From: Kordiimonas laminariae
Lineage (GTDB): Bacteria; Pseudomonadota; Alphaproteobacteria; Sphingomonadales; Kordiimonadaceae
Reading direction: 5' to 3'
Length of the DNA stretch: 64,000 nt
Assembly (NCBI RefSeq): GCF_023008165.1
Contig: NZ_JAKQZA010000009.1
Span: 1 to 64,000, forward strand
This document shows positions 9,384 through 16,296 of this stretch, one piece after another; the first letter of the stretch is position 1; each line of letters opens with the position of its first letter. Both the position numbers and the translations under genes were made by a program. The notes beneath the pieces were generated by a model, which saw nothing but the letters and a program-made list of their open reading frames with translations, searched no databases and was not told the DNA's origin.

Positions 9384-10253
9384 CTATTTTTTCGGCCTTA
9401 GTTTTTCGATTACCTTGGCATCAACCCAGAAAGTATCTGTGTTATCAGGGCCCACATTGCGATTGAAAAACAGGTATTTCCCATCGGGTGTTACTTGAGC
9501 AGCGAACTCAGAAGAACCTGTGTTAATTTCCTCGCCGAATTTGATTGCTTCACCCCATAATCCGTCTTCTTGCTTGAAGCTGATGAACAGATCAGCGTTG
9601 CGCTCGGCGTTATTTCTCTGTCCATCCCAGATAACGTAGCTTTCATCAGACGCAATAAATGGGTGTGCATTCCACTGGCCTGTGTTGATTTCCTTCGGGA
9701 AGGGAATTGGTGCCTCACGCTTGCCGTCGATAATCCGTGAATAACGAAGCATGCCGTCGCCTTCTCTCGTGGCTTCATCTATTGCAATAGTGCCTGCGTC
9801 GGAGGCGGTAACTCGCATAATGCGGATATCTTCGAAATCAGGACCTAAACGTTTGGCGTCAGACCAATTATCTCCGATGCGCTCTTTATAACTCCGCCCG
9901 AAAAACATGGTGTTGCCATCAGTAGATAGGGTAGGCGTACCGCTTCTTGGCGATATAACGCGTTCATGCCATTTGTTGTTTAGCTGTTCGTAAACAACAA
10001 ACTCTTGCTTGGGGTCTGTGTCAGCATTCACTTCACGTACCCAATATAGTTCCTTCATGTTTGGCGCGAATACAACGCCGTATTCCCAGCCTTCCGTGGA
10101 AATAATACCCGGTGCAAAGGTTTTTGGTGTTAAACTGGGCGGTGTCTGCCCCAGGTAAGGGCCTTCAAGGGTAGGCTTGTTTTCATCAGGATTACTTGCG
10201 TTCACCGCGAAAGACATGAGTAGCAGTGCCGTAGAGGCTGATAGATATTTCAT
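9384..10253 (-). CDS. Exported TolB-like (PD40) beta-propeller protein B
   Basis: The protein has 289 residues and a signal peptide (MKYLSASTALLLMSFAVNAS). Its propeller strands (F-A-P-N-M-K-E, L-S-T-D-G-N-T, I-A-S-D-E-S-Y, V-T-P-D-G-K-Y-L-F-F-N-R) match those of propeller A almost position for position, as does the opening GPYLGQTPP. The two are therefore duplicates separated by the serine hydrolase gene. The start ATG at 10253 follows a weak AAGAGAAAAT leader. The gene lies 24 bp after the esterase. It probably acts as a binding or scaffold protein in the periplasm; ligand unknown. Confidence 0.78.
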   Translation of the reverse strand: MKYLSASTALLLMSFAVNASNPDENKPTLEGPYLGQTPPSLTPKTFAPGIISTEGWEYGVVFAPNMKELYWVREVNADTDPKQEFVVYEQLNNKWHERVISPRSGTPTLSTDGNTMFFGRSYKERIGDNWSDAKRLGPDFEDIRIMRVTASDAGTIAIDEATREGDGMLRYSRIIDGKREAPIPFPKEINTGQWNAHPFIASDESYVIWDGQRNNAERNADLFISFKQEDGLWGEAIKFGEEINTGSSEFAAQVTPDGKYLFFNRNVGPDNTDTFWVDAKVIEKLRPKK

Positions 10254-10277
10254 CTGATTTTCTCTTTATTCGGGAAG

Positions 10278-11126
10278 CTATTTGTTCGTGAGCTCTGACA
10301 GCCATTTTATGCTGCGCGTAAAAGTTTCCGGCACAGCAGTGCCGTGATTTGAAGCTTTGATGATTTCAAGGCCAGTGAGGCGTATGCCGTTATTGCCACT
10401 GCGATTTAAAACCGACACCAGTTCTTTGGTAGTGGATATACTGTCTGCCTCTTCCAGTTCGCCAATGGAAACAAATACATTTGCGTCTATTTTTGCTTTA
10501 TCTGAAACCTTTTGAGTAGCTATCTCGTCAATGATCTTCAAACTACGCTGCCCAAGGGCTGGGCTGCCGAGAATATAGTGGTTGAAGGTATCAGGTGCTG
10601 CAAAAAGCATATAAGCGCCAAATGCCCCGCCCAGGGAATACCCCAAGTAAGCTCTTTGTCCTTCAGCCGTCCGGTATGTACCTTCCACATAAGGGATGAC
10701 ATTTTTCCGTATGAGTGAAAGGTGTGCTTCTCCCTGACCATAGTTGTTTTTGGCCTGTCGTTCAGGGTCGCTTGATGGATAAAGGGTGTAATCTCTGAAC
10801 CTGCTCTGGTGGGCTACAGAGTCACCTGCGTTTTGTTGCCATGAAATGCCAACCAAAATTACATCAGGCATCAGGTATTCGGTGGTGCCAGACAGTAAAT
10901 CCATATGCCAAACAGCATCTGTTGTGTAGATTACCGGGTATTGTTTATCGTGGGTTTCCTCATAGTTTTCCGGTAGTTTAATATAGAGTTCATACTGTTT
11001 TTGGGAATTGCCAGCAGTAATGGGAACAACTTGTGTTCTAGGCATTGCGTAAGGCGTGGTTTCGTCTGCTCCTGCATACGTGAGCGGCGGCAAAAGCAGT
11101 AAAGCTGCTATCGCGATCTTTTTCAT
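10278..11126 (-). CDS. Exported alpha/beta-hydrolase esterase (IroE/Fes-like, PF00756 type)
   Basis: The protein has 282 residues and a signal peptide (MKKIAIAALLLLPPLTYA). The nucleophile elbow is G-Y-S164-L-G-G. An upstream strand P-V-I-Y-T-T-D and a late N-H-G-T (catalytic His near residue 260) fit the putative-esterase family that includes siderophore esterases and D-esterases. It is the first gene of the minus-strand operon 11126-7209, with SD AGGGGGA-like bases before ATG. It probably cleaves an ester in the periplasm. With no siderophore genes nearby, the substrate cannot be named. Confidence 0.8.
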   Translation of the reverse strand: MKKIAIAALLLLPPLTYAGADETTPYAMPRTQVVPITAGNSQKQYELYIKLPENYEETHDKQYPVIYTTDAVWHMDLLSGTTEYLMPDVILVGISWQQNAGDSVAHQSRFRDYTLYPSSDPERQAKNNYGQGEAHLSLIRKNVIPYVEGTYRTAEGQRAYLGYSLGGAFGAYMLFAAPDTFNHYILGSPALGQRSLKIIDEIATQKVSDKAKIDANVFVSIGELEEADSISTTKELVSVLNRSGNNGIRLTGLEIIKASNHGTAVPETFTRSIKWLSELTNK

Positions 11127-11221
11127 TATAATCCCCCTGATTTAGAACAATAAGTTCGCTGTCAGAGGGATTTCGGCGGATCGGGCATGATTGTACAAGC
11201 GAAGTGCGGTAAACCGTTCAC

Positions 11222-11261
11222 CTAAACAGATAAAATGTTAAGTTATAACAAAACTGTTTAG
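11222..11261 (-). terminator. Inverted repeat after the CPBP gene, possible terminator
   Basis: CTAAACAG (11222-11229) and CTGTTTAG (11254-11261) form a perfect 8-bp stem with a 24-base loop, directly beyond the stop of the minus-strand CPBP gene. It lacks a T-run, so it could equally be a protein-binding dyad upstream of the esterase operon. Confidence 0.3.
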
Positions 11262-11268
11262 CTTAAGA

Positions 11269-11991
11269 TTAGCCTGTTACACCGAAATAGAGCAAAGTAA
11301 GGCCAATTGAGTTGCTGATGCCGTGAGATAAAATGAGCGGCCATAAGTTTCTTTTAAAAACGAGATACAGCAGGCCAGATATAAAGCCAATTACACCAGT
11401 TGCCACCCAACCCGCTGCACCTTGGTAGTAATAATGCTGCTGTCCGAACAGCATAGCTTGTGCGGAAATTGCTAAAAAAGTCGTGGCCGGAATTTTTGAA
11501 AATAACATTTCAAAACGTACAAACAGTATTTTTCTGAATAGTATTTCTTCAGTAAGACCACCGATAACCCATGCGGTTATCAACCAGAAAAGATATACTG
11601 GAAAGTTCCCTGGTAGGTTTGCAAACCGGCCCTGAAATCTTTCATCAATAGCTTGTATTGCTTCACTAGGTGTTCCAATGAAACTTACGGCGAGAGATTG
11701 TGCGAGAATACCTACTGCGATTGTTACTACAAGAGCGATTACGGTGAGCGTAGCTAGGCGTTTCCAGCTAATGACTTCGTCGTTTCCATTGAGGGACCAC
11801 GAAACATTCGATTGCTTTAAACACCATGTAGCAATGCCTAGAGTAAAGAGGAGAGATATAGGACCCGCGTAACTCCAAAGAGGCTCAATTTCTAGAAGGA
11901 GAGATTTCACCACAAGAAGCGTACCGATAATGAAAATACAGTCACGTAGCGCTGTCCATATCTGTTGATTAGTTTGAGTAGATGCTGTCAT
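11269..11991 (-). CDS. CPBP-family intramembrane metalloprotease
   Basis: The protein has 240 residues and several hydrophobic segments. The CPBP (Abi) motif E-E-I-L-F-R lies around residues 148-153, and the second motif, L-S-H-G-I-S-N, lies near 221-227; these hold the metal-binding Glu and His residues. Family members cleave prenyl-type or membrane proteins, or serve in bacteriocin immunity. The gene starts 42 bp after the MarR gene and is probably co-transcribed with it, so expression should follow the palindrome at 12537-12582. Target unknown. Confidence 0.8.
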   Translation of the reverse strand: MTASTQTNQQIWTALRDCIFIIGTLLVVKSLLLEIEPLWSYAGPISLLFTLGIATWCLKQSNVSWSLNGNDEVISWKRLATLTVIALVVTIAVGILAQSLAVSFIGTPSEAIQAIDERFQGRFANLPGNFPVYLFWLITAWVIGGLTEEILFRKILFVRFEMLFSKIPATTFLAISAQAMLFGQQHYYYQGAAGWVATGVIGFISGLLYLVFKRNLWPLILSHGISNSIGLTLLYFGVTG

Positions 11992-12033
11992 GATTATTTC
12001 CCTGATGGATATATTTTTGTTTGCTGGTTCGCG

Positions 12034-12531
12034 TTAACCGGAGTTGCGAATAGAGCGCATTCGGTCGCGGAGCGAAGATTTATTTAGAGCGTCGGTTGTT
12101 TCCTGAGCGATTGATGTCAGGTCGTATCCGAGTTCCTGAAATAGGGTTGTAAAAAGTTGTTCCGCATCTTTTAGGAATATTTGTAGTTTACGGAATTGAT
12201 CCTGCCCTTTGGAAGTAAGTTGTATGACCTTGCGCCTGCCGTCGCTGGGGTCATTTACCCTTTCAGCAATATTGAGTTTTATTAGTAGTTCGATACGCTG
12301 TGTAACCAGTTGGTGCGGTTGCTCAAGTATATTTCCTATGTCAGCAGCTGACATGCCTCCACGCTCACCAATTAGCAGTACAGTGGAAGTAGCTCTAGCA
12401 GGAAAGACTATTCCAGCGTCTTCAAGTATGACCTCGCCTTGATCGGAAATTAGGTCAGCCAACCGATTTAATTGATTGGCAATGAAAGCTCGCTGTAGAG
12501 CGTGACTGTCTATGTAATTTCTTAACGTCAT
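12034..12531 (-). CDS. MarR-family transcriptional regulator
   Basis: The protein has 165 residues. A winged-helix core is visible: a recognition helix around S-A-A-D-I-G-N-I-L-E-Q-P-H-Q-L-V-T-Q-R, and a wing with N-D-P-S-D-G-R-R-K-V, the MarR D-x-R wing signature. An SD-like AGGAACCAAG precedes ATG at 12531. A 46-bp perfect palindrome begins five bases before the start codon, strongly suggesting autorepression and control of the following CPBP gene. The effector is unknown. Confidence 0.85.
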   Translation of the reverse strand: MTLRNYIDSHALQRAFIANQLNRLADLISDQGEVILEDAGIVFPARATSTVLLIGERGGMSAADIGNILEQPHQLVTQRIELLIKLNIAERVNDPSDGRRKVIQLTSKGQDQFRKLQIFLKDAEQLFTTLFQELGYDLTSIAQETTDALNKSSLRDRMRSIRNSG

Positions 12532-12536
12532 CTTGG

Positions 12537-12582
12537 TTCCTATTTATACAATTTATTGTACAATAAATTGTATAAATAGGAA
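12537..12582. promoter_or_regulatory. Perfect 46-bp palindromic operator before marR
   Basis: Bases 12537-12582 equal their own reverse complement with no mismatch. The core contains two overlapping dyads of the form TACAAT-N2-ATTGTA that share the central TGTACA. On the minus strand a TTGACA box (12590-12585) sits at its edge, and a -10-like TTTATT follows after 17 bases, so bound repressor would cover the -10. The site ends five bases before the marR start codon. An alternative reading is an RNA hairpin with a very long stem. Confidence 0.72.
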
Positions 12583-12626
12583 TTGTCAACCTTTAGGGAA
12601 CTTGATCAGTCTATGAAAGGGTGTGG

Positions 12627-13289
12627 TTATAGTCCGATAAAAGGCTGCATCATCCGACCCATAAGGCTTTGGATACGGATAGGCGCTTCTGTTACAACAA
12701 GACAGATACAGTCCTCACCTTCATTGATCATCGGTTGGTGATCACGAATATCTTGGTCTGCTATTTCAAGATCTCCGGGCATGAAATCGTGCCCATCTAC
12801 ATTATAGCTACCTCTTAGAATAAGAGTTAGTTCTAAACCATTATGATCATGCTGAGGGATTTTTGTACCGCCTCTGGCTCTCAGCAGCCATAGTTTTTCC
12901 CCTTTTGGACCTGTGGCCAGTTTTACCTGTTTCATGCCGGGACCCATAATGCGCCATTTTAAATCGTCCAGATTATCATCAAGATAATCTCGTAGGCATT
13001 CTGGCAAATCAGTGTCGGTATTTTTTTTCGAACGCATTTGGAGATTGTTGATTGCTTCGGGGAAGCTCTCCAGTTTTGCCATTGTATCTTCTAGCAGAGT
13101 TGGAGAAATATCTGCTTTGTCACCAGAGCAAATGATTTCACCACCTATCTCCTCAGCGATATCTATCCTTTTTTGGAGAGCTGGGTGATAATGAGCATGC
13201 GAAGCTACTATAAGGGCATGTGCATCAGGTAAGGCGCCTGCCGCATAAGAAACCAACCATTCATCTGAAATAAGGCCATGAGCGTTCAT
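12627..13289 (-). CDS. chrR: ChrR-family anti-sigma factor (cupin), altered zinc site
   Basis: The protein has 220 residues in two parts: a helical anti-sigma domain (1-85) and a cupin-like domain (about 110-205). In Rhodobacter sphaeroides ChrR, the first domain binds zinc through H6, H31, C35 and C38. Here H4 and H31 are present, but the cysteine positions read H35 and L38 (S-H-A-H-Y-H-P-A-L). The cupin metal site looks intact (Q-H-D-H-N-G-L-E-L and a later R-D-H-Q-P). The gene overlaps the sigma gene by one base (TAATG), the classic coupled sigma/anti-sigma pair. It should hold the ECF sigma inactive until singlet oxygen or organic peroxides trigger release and proteolysis. Confidence 0.88.
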   Translation of the reverse strand: MNAHGLISDEWLVSYAAGALPDAHALIVASHAHYHPALQKRIDIAEEIGGEIICSGDKADISPTLLEDTMAKLESFPEAINNLQMRSKKNTDTDLPECLRDYLDDNLDDLKWRIMGPGMKQVKLATGPKGEKLWLLRARGGTKIPQHDHNGLELTLILRGSYNVDGHDFMPGDLEIADQDIRDHQPMINEGEDCICLVVTEAPIRIQSLMGRMMQPFIGL

Positions 13290-13993
13290 TACCTATCTCC
13301 TAACTCTCTACGAAGCGTGTTAAACGCCATTCTTATTCTTGATTTAACAGTACCCAGAGGAATAGATAAACGCTCAGATATTTGAGAGTGTGAAAGTTCT
13401 TCAAAGAAGGAAAGTTCAATCACCTGTCTCTGCGCTGCATTTAAATTTACAAGTGCCTTGCCAATCAGGTTTACATCTTGAGCCACTTCAAGTGGCTTAT
13501 CAGTGCGATCTGTAGCTACTAGATGAGCCATATGATCATCGGCATTTACTTCAGGATACTTTTTCTTGCGCTTTAAATCTATCATGCGGTTCCGGGCTAC
13601 ACGGAATATCCACGTGGAAAACTTAGCCTTTGTTGGATTGAAAAGCGCAGCTTTTTGCCAAAACGTAATCATAGCTTCTTGAGAGATTTCTTCTGCTACT
13701 GTGTCTGGGAGACCATGCTTTAGAAGATATGATTTCAAGCGCGGAGCGAAATGAGAAAACAGCTCTGCAAAAGCAGTTTTATCTTTGTTTTCAGCTACAC
13801 AGCGGGCCAACTCTTCGAAGCTAACGACCGAATTATTATCCAGAGGGGTAATAGGGATCACCTTGCGACTGATTAAATCATCTCTCGTATCATGATGACC
13901 TGAAGAGAGATGCCCTGTCAAGAAAGGGGGTGTGTCTTGACAAGGCACCTCTACTCGCGAGGAAACAGGAGGTATGATTGCGTTTTGTTTCAT
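13289..13993 (-). CDS. rpoE: ECF11-type RNA polymerase sigma factor (RpoE/ChrR system)
   Basis: Region 2 (F-A-E-L-F-S-H-F-A-P-R-L-K through W-I-F-R-V-A-R-N-R-M-I-D) and region 4 (Q-R-Q-V-I-E-L-S-F-F-E-E-L-S through G-T-V-K-S-R-I-R-M-A) are clear, with the ChrR partner downstream. The start is uncertain. ATG at 13993 gives 234 residues with a ~55-residue extension before the usual sigma start; a GTG at 14029 would overlap the promoter-like element. Neither has a Shine-Dalgarno. If the element at 14001-14028 is the promoter, the ATG at 13993 would be nearly leaderless. The sigma is expected to turn on itself and the divergent lipid-modifying operon in response to singlet oxygen. Confidence 0.87.
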   Translation of the reverse strand: MKQNAIIPPVSSRVEVPCQDTPPFLTGHLSSGHHDTRDDLISRKVIPITPLDNNSVVSFEELARCVAENKDKTAFAELFSHFAPRLKSYLLKHGLPDTVAEEISQEAMITFWQKAALFNPTKAKFSTWIFRVARNRMIDLKRKKKYPEVNADDHMAHLVATDRTDKPLEVAQDVNLIGKALVNLNAAQRQVIELSFFEELSHSQISERLSIPLGTVKSRIRMAFNTLRRELGDR

Positions 13994-14000
13994 GCAGTGG

Positions 14001-14028
14001 ATTACGTGAGAGATCAGTTTTTGGATCA
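14001..14028 (-). promoter_or_regulatory. ECF11-like promoter for rpoE-chrR
   Basis: On the minus strand, TGATCC (14028-14023), a 16-base spacer and CGTAAT (14006-14001). The TGATCC -35 is the known hallmark of RpoE promoters in Rhodobacter-type systems. The same spacing and -10 occur on the plus strand at 14044-14071, which supports both. Confidence 0.65.
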
Positions 14029-14043
14029 CATAAAATGAAAGAA

Positions 14044-14071
14044 TGATCTAACTAATTCATTCGCCCGTAAC
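14044..14071 (+). promoter_or_regulatory. ECF11-like promoter for the FAD oxidoreductase operon
   Basis: TGATCT (14044-14049), a 16-base spacer and CGTAAC (14066-14071), facing the 14127 gene. It mirrors the minus-strand element in sequence and spacing. The predicted start would leave a leader of roughly 45-50 bases, which contains GAGG/CCTC hairpin arms near 14088-14100. Confidence 0.65.
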
Positions 14072-14126
14072 GATTTGAAAGAACGAGGGGAAAACCTCCT
14101 AGAAGATCGAACGGGAAATTTATTCG

Positions 14127-15494
14127 ATGGAATCTGAACAATCTCATGAAACACAGAAGGGTGTCGGGAATAGAATTGCTGTTGTTGGATCCGGTATTTC
14201 CGGGCTTTCAGCAGCTTGGCACCTAGCTAGATCGCATGATGTAACCCTGTATGAAGCAAACGATTACCTAGGAGGGCACACGCATACTGTTGAGATAACA
14301 GTGGACGGCGTGAAATTTCCTGTAGATACAGGTTTTATAGTTTTTAACCCGCAGAATTACCCCAACCTTACAGCTTTTTTTGACCATCTTGGCATTGAGA
14401 CACGAGAGACAGACATGTCTTTTTCAGCTTCTATTGATGATGGTAATTTTGAATATGCTGGAGGGGACGGAGGCGGGCTGCTAGCTCAGCCGAGTAATGT
14501 TTTACTCCCTAAATTTTGGTCGATGATATCGGGAATTCTAAAGTTTTACCGACGATCTGATAGGTATGCCGAAGACAGTGCTTTTAATGATCTAACCCTA
14601 GGCGAGTTACTCGAAAGAGAAAAATACTCCAAGGCGTTCATTGAAGGGCATTTAGCCCCTATGGGAGCGGCTATATGGTCAAGTGATAATAGTAATATTT
14701 TAAAGTATCCCGCTAAGTCTTTCCTGAAGTTTTTTAATAATCACGGCTTAACCCGGATTACTAACCGACCAGTCTGGCGAACAGTTGTGAACGGTAGCGT
14801 TTCATATGTAAGGGCCATTGAAAAGAAACTTTCAGGTATCAGTGATATTCGGCTGAACGCAGGTGTTGAAAAGGTTACATCGGAAGGCGGAAAGGTATGT
14901 GTGTTTTCTCAGGGAAAGTCAGAGATATTTGATCAGGTAGTTCTGGCCTGCCATTCTGATCAGGCTCGCAACCTTTTGAAGGGCTTTGATCATTTTCAAG
15001 ATTTGTTGAGACCTCTTCGTTATTCAGAAAATACTGTTGTTCTTCATAGTGATTTATCGTTAATGCCGAAGCGCAAAAAAGCTTGGGCAAGCTGGAATTA
15101 CATCGGAAGAACAGGAGCTCACACTCAAAGGCCTGCAATCTCTTACTGGATGAACCAATTACAAGATCTACCTGTTAAAACCCCTGTTATTGTAACTCTG
15201 AATCCAGACAGGCCAATCGATCCTGATTTAACTTATGGGACATTTGAATATGACCACCCAGTGTTTGATCAAGCTGCTCTGGCGGCAAAGGGTGATGTCT
15301 GGTCTTCGCAAGGACACGATAATATATGGCTTGCCGGAGCATATCTCGGTGATGGTTTCCATGAAGATGGTATCCAATCTGGTTTGGCGGTGGCCGAAAT
15401 GATCAGTGGTTGTAGAAGGCCTTGGTCTTGTAAGGATCAAAATAAACGAATTGGCCTTCCCAATCTAATCCCTTTGCATGAAGAGGCGACCTAA
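14127..15494 (+). CDS. FAD-dependent amine-oxidase-like oxidoreductase of ECF11 locus
   Basis: The protein has 455 residues. The dinucleotide-binding motif VVGSGISGLSAAWHLA (residues ~19-34) is followed by a Y-E-A-N acidic end of strand 2 and a G-G-H-T-H motif typical of protoporphyrinogen/amine-oxidase-like flavoproteins. A C-terminal FAD segment (L-A-G-A-Y-L-G-D-G-F-H-E-D-G) closes the fold. Genes of this family stand next to DUF1365 and cyclopropane-fatty-acid-synthase-like genes in many RpoE/ChrR loci, so a role in modifying unsaturated membrane lipids is inferred. The stop overlaps the next start (TAATG), giving translational coupling. The start lacks a strong Shine-Dalgarno. Confidence 0.85.
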   Translation: MESEQSHETQKGVGNRIAVVGSGISGLSAAWHLARSHDVTLYEANDYLGGHTHTVEITVDGVKFPVDTGFIVFNPQNYPNLTAFFDHLGIETRETDMSFSASIDDGNFEYAGGDGGGLLAQPSNVLLPKFWSMISGILKFYRRSDRYAEDSAFNDLTLGELLEREKYSKAFIEGHLAPMGAAIWSSDNSNILKYPAKSFLKFFNNHGLTRITNRPVWRTVVNGSVSYVRAIEKKLSGISDIRLNAGVEKVTSEGGKVCVFSQGKSEIFDQVVLACHSDQARNLLKGFDHFQDLLRPLRYSENTVVLHSDLSLMPKRKKAWASWNYIGRTGAHTQRPAISYWMNQLQDLPVKTPVIVTLNPDRPIDPDLTYGTFEYDHPVFDQAALAAKGDVWSSQGHDNIWLAGAYLGDGFHEDGIQSGLAVAEMISGCRRPWSCKDQNKRIGLPNLIPLHEEAT

Positions 15495-16282
15495 TGGCTA
15501 GCTTATTCGAAGAAGGGCTTTTCCTTGGTCATGTCTGGCATAAAAGACGGCATGTTAAAAAACATGCTTTTCGGTATCCGATTTTTTATTTGATGGTGGA
15601 TGTAGATCAGCTTGATAAAAAAGAAACAGTGTCAAAGATATTATCTTATAATCGGACTAATATTCTATCAGTCTGGAAGCAGGATTATGGGCACGAAAGC
15701 AATGTTGGTTTAAAAGAGCAGTTGTTGAAAGAGAGTGAAAAATTAACGCTACGAAAGCCCATCGACAAAATTTATATGTTAACAATGCCTCGGGTGTTTG
15801 GTTACAGTTTTAACCCGATAACGACCTATTATTGCTTGAGTAACTGTGAAGAGCTTGTTGCGATTTTTTACGAGGTTCACAATACGTTTGGCGAACGCAT
15901 TACATATGGCAGTGCAGTCTCACTTAATGATCGGTCGGGATTGGTAAGCCCACACAGCGCAGATAAAGAGCTTCATGTTTCGCCTTTTTTTCAGGTGGAA
16001 GGGTCATACAAATTCCATCAAAAGCTCTCTCTAAGTTCTCTCTCTTTTGGTATTCAGTATATAAAGGCAGGGACGTGTCTTCTGACAGCTCATTTACAAG
16101 CTGATAGAAAAAAAATCTCTGCGGCCAATCTGTTTAAAGCCTTAATCCGTATACCTTTCGTGACGCTCAAAACCACAATCGCCATTCATTATGAGGCGGC
16201 GAAGATTTGGTTCAAAGGCATTCCTTTTTTCAAAAAGCCAAGTGCGCCTGATAAGCAATATTCTCTGGCTGAAGATAGTTAA
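15494..16282 (+). CDS. DUF1365 family protein
   Basis: The protein has 262 residues. Recognisable DUF1365 features are an early G-H-V-W-H-K-R segment, H-x-F-R-Y-P, and the central M-P-R-V-F-G-Y-S-F-N-P-I-T-T-Y-Y-C with F-Y-E-V-H-N-T-F-G. The start overlaps the stop of the FAD oxidoreductase gene, and the next gene follows after 14 bp, so the three are one translational unit. The biochemical function is not established. The constant company of the oxidoreductase and the fatty-acid methyltransferase suggests a step in the same lipid modification. Confidence 0.86.
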   Translation: MASLFEEGLFLGHVWHKRRHVKKHAFRYPIFYLMVDVDQLDKKETVSKILSYNRTNILSVWKQDYGHESNVGLKEQLLKESEKLTLRKPIDKIYMLTMPRVFGYSFNPITTYYCLSNCEELVAIFYEVHNTFGERITYGSAVSLNDRSGLVSPHSADKELHVSPFFQVEGSYKFHQKLSLSSLSFGIQYIKAGTCLLTAHLQADRKKISAANLFKALIRIPFVTLKTTIAIHYEAAKIWFKGIPFFKKPSAPDKQYSLAEDS

Positions 16283-16296
16283 ACGCAGAGGCTTTT

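Noticed and set aside
13289-14029. GTG at 14029 as the sigma factor start
   Set aside because: It overlaps the TGATCC -35 element, has no Shine-Dalgarno and adds residues before a segment already longer than normal.
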